Assembly: GCF_011761945.1 (NCBI RefSeq)
Contig: NZ_JAASQV010000003.1
Span: 111,538 to 175,537, forward strand
Source: Sphingomonas leidyi
GTDB lineage: Bacteria; Pseudomonadota; Alphaproteobacteria; Sphingomonadales; Sphingomonadaceae
Length of the DNA: 64,000 bases
Direction: 5' to 3'
The notes beneath the pieces were generated by a model, which was not told the DNA's origin, ran no database searches, and saw only the letters and a list, made by a program, of their open reading frames with translations. Below, piece after piece: positions 62,860 to 64,000 of the stretch (within the stretch, counting starts at the first letter, position 1; every line of letters starts with the position of its first letter). The position numbers were made by a program, and so were the translations under genes.

Positions 62860-63981
62860 CTATTCGGTAGCGGCCGCGCGCAGCCTTGCCGGATTGACGC
62901 CGTTGAGAAGCATCGCGGCGAGCGGGAAGCGCCGGACGATCAGGCGATGCACCAGATAGGAGAGCCAGCCCGACGATCCCACGAGCAGCAGATAGGAGAC
63001 ATAGGGATCGAGCCGCAGCGGATCGAGCAGCAGGTCGAGCGCCAGGATGATCGGGAAATGCACCATGTAGATGGTAAAGGCCGCGTCCGATACCCGCCGG
63101 AACAGCGGCGGCGTCGCGCGCATCGCGACCGTCGAACGCAGGATCAATACGGTGACCGCCGGGGGACAAAGGCAGGAAGTCACCACGTTGAGCGGGCTGG
63201 CCGGGCCATCGAAGAGTCCCTTCCCGCCCCCGGGCAGCAGCCGCGAGGCCAGGCAAAGCGCGAACACCGCCGCCAGCACGGTAAAGGCCGGCCCGGTACG
63301 CGCGGTCACATGGCGGAACAGCGCGGGCGAGCCGGCCATGATCACGCCGAATGCATAGAGCGGTGCATAGCCCAGCACCTGGTGGACCGCCCAGACCGGC
63401 TCGGCCAGCGCCCCCGCGACGCTTGCCAGCCGCGCGACGAGAAGGACGCCGACGGTCGCGACCACGCCCACCGCCAGGACGATCAACGTCACCGAGGGGC
63501 GATCGCGCTCCACCCATCGATCGATCCGGGCGAAGACCGCGTGCCTCTGGTCGGCGCGAAAGAGCCAGAAGGTGATCGGAGCAAAGGCGAGCAGATCGAC
63601 AAGGAACCAGAAATGCCACCAGCCAAGCTCCGGCAGCGCCGGCATCATCGTGCCGAACGCATGCCAGCTGATGCAGGCGCTCATCAGCGGAGCGAGCAGG
63701 AGCAATCCGAAGCACATGGGAATGCCGATCTGGAAGCTCCGGCGCGCCAGCCAGGGATCGGCGCCATGCTTGCGGATAGCGAGCAGGCTAAGCAGCCCGG
63801 CGATTGCGAAGAAGGCGCCCATCCGGAAATTGGAGGATGTCTTGGCGATCAGCACGAACACGGGCCGATCGATCTCCTGCACGGTGGTGGCATGCAGGAA
63901 TATCCCCGCCAGCATCAGCAGCGCGCGCCAATTGTCCAGGCCGGCAATCCGCTCGCTTCGCAAACTCGCCCCCCGGTGCAA
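62860..63981 (-). CDS. Acyltransferase-3 family membrane protein (start uncertain)
   Basis: About 373 aa with ten or so transmembrane helices. The opening RIAGLDNWRALLMLAGIFLHATT holds the conserved Arg and the catalytic His of acyltransferase family 3 (OatA/OafA-like). These enzymes O-acylate sugars of LPS, exopolysaccharide or peptidoglycan. Only a TTG start is seen, at 63981, and the frame stays open to the window edge, so the true start may lie outside. Confidence 0.85.
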   Translation of the reverse strand: MHRGASLRSERIAGLDNWRALLMLAGIFLHATTVQEIDRPVFVLIAKTSSNFRMGAFFAIAGLLSLLAIRKHGADPWLARRSFQIGIPMCFGLLLLAPLMSACISWHAFGTMMPALPELGWWHFWFLVDLLAFAPITFWLFRADQRHAVFARIDRWVERDRPSVTLIVLAVGVVATVGVLLVARLASVAGALAEPVWAVHQVLGYAPLYAFGVIMAGSPALFRHVTARTGPAFTVLAAVFALCLASRLLPGGGKGLFDGPASPLNVVTSCLCPPAVTVLILRSTVAMRATPPLFRRVSDAAFTIYMVHFPIILALDLLLDPLRLDPYVSYLLLVGSSGWLSYLVHRLIVRRFPLAAMLLNGVNPARLRAAATE

Positions 63982-64000
63982 CTGCGGATGCAGTCGACTG

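Overview
The window is GC-rich chromosome from an alphaproteobacterium of the Sphingomonadales, most likely Sphingomonas or a close relative. The call rests on several things read together: an acyl carrier protein gene paired with a 420-residue soluble-type serine palmitoyltransferase (the sphingolipid pathway of this group), a PhyR/NepR/EcfG general stress response locus with an adjacent PhyP-like histidine kinase, and the usual alphaproteobacterial order argS-SPOR-nagZ-scpA-scpB-tatABC. No plasmid, prophage, transposase or CRISPR array is visible. One tRNA (Ser, anticodon CGA) is present.

Layout. 1-11.5 kb: the 3' part of a giant secreted adhesin made of 17 Ig-like repeats, then a complete type I secretion system in one operon (TolC-like outer membrane protein, LapB-like ABC transporter, HlyD-like adaptor) and a MarR-type regulator behind an unusually AT-rich spacer. 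11.6-18.4 kb: a two-gene NitT/TauT-type ABC transporter without a binding protein, a FixJ-type two-component pair, and a GGDEF-EAL protein with an altered EAL site. 18.5-23.7 kb: tRNA-Ser, hspQ, rplU-rpmA, an acetyltransferase, a TetR regulator with a small partner, and a CHASE3 hybrid histidine kinase. 23.7-30.2 kb: the sphingolipid acp-spt pair, a secreted hydrolase, an FAD oxidoreductase, and a DMT exporter divergent from an Lrp-type regulator. 30.3-39.3 kb: a palindromic MITE-like element, an epimerase, proB, lptF-lptG, obgE, a fatty acid desaturase and a GNAT-fold protein that could be a ceramide synthase. 39.4-49 kb: two small cysteine-containing secreted paralogues, xth, erpA, a VOC protein, a tailspike-like beta-helix protein, an M23 peptidase, a DUF455 protein, a TonB-C-like protein, a peroxiredoxin and glnE.

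49-53.6 kb is the general stress response locus: a NepR-like paralogue, ecfG, a 45-residue membrane protein, phyR, nepR, a PhyP-like kinase with a decayed ATPase domain, then a perfect EcfG-type promoter that drives no protein. Downstream of that promoter lie two strong hairpins, each with a C-rich loop, which I read as a stress-controlled small RNA resembling Caulobacter GsrN; an entericidin-like lipoprotein follows. This is the most interesting part of the window. 53.6-60.3 kb holds the Tat translocase, scpAB, nagZ, a SPOR protein and argS. 60.5-64 kb holds a TetR regulator, a small membrane-anchored protein, a secreted disulfide-rich alpha/beta hydrolase of the cutinase/PETase type, and an acyltransferase-3 membrane protein that may run off the end.

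Surface and envelope functions dominate: adhesin and its secretion, LPS transport, sphingolipid synthesis, peptidoglycan turnover and Tat export, together with an unusually dense set of signalling genes.
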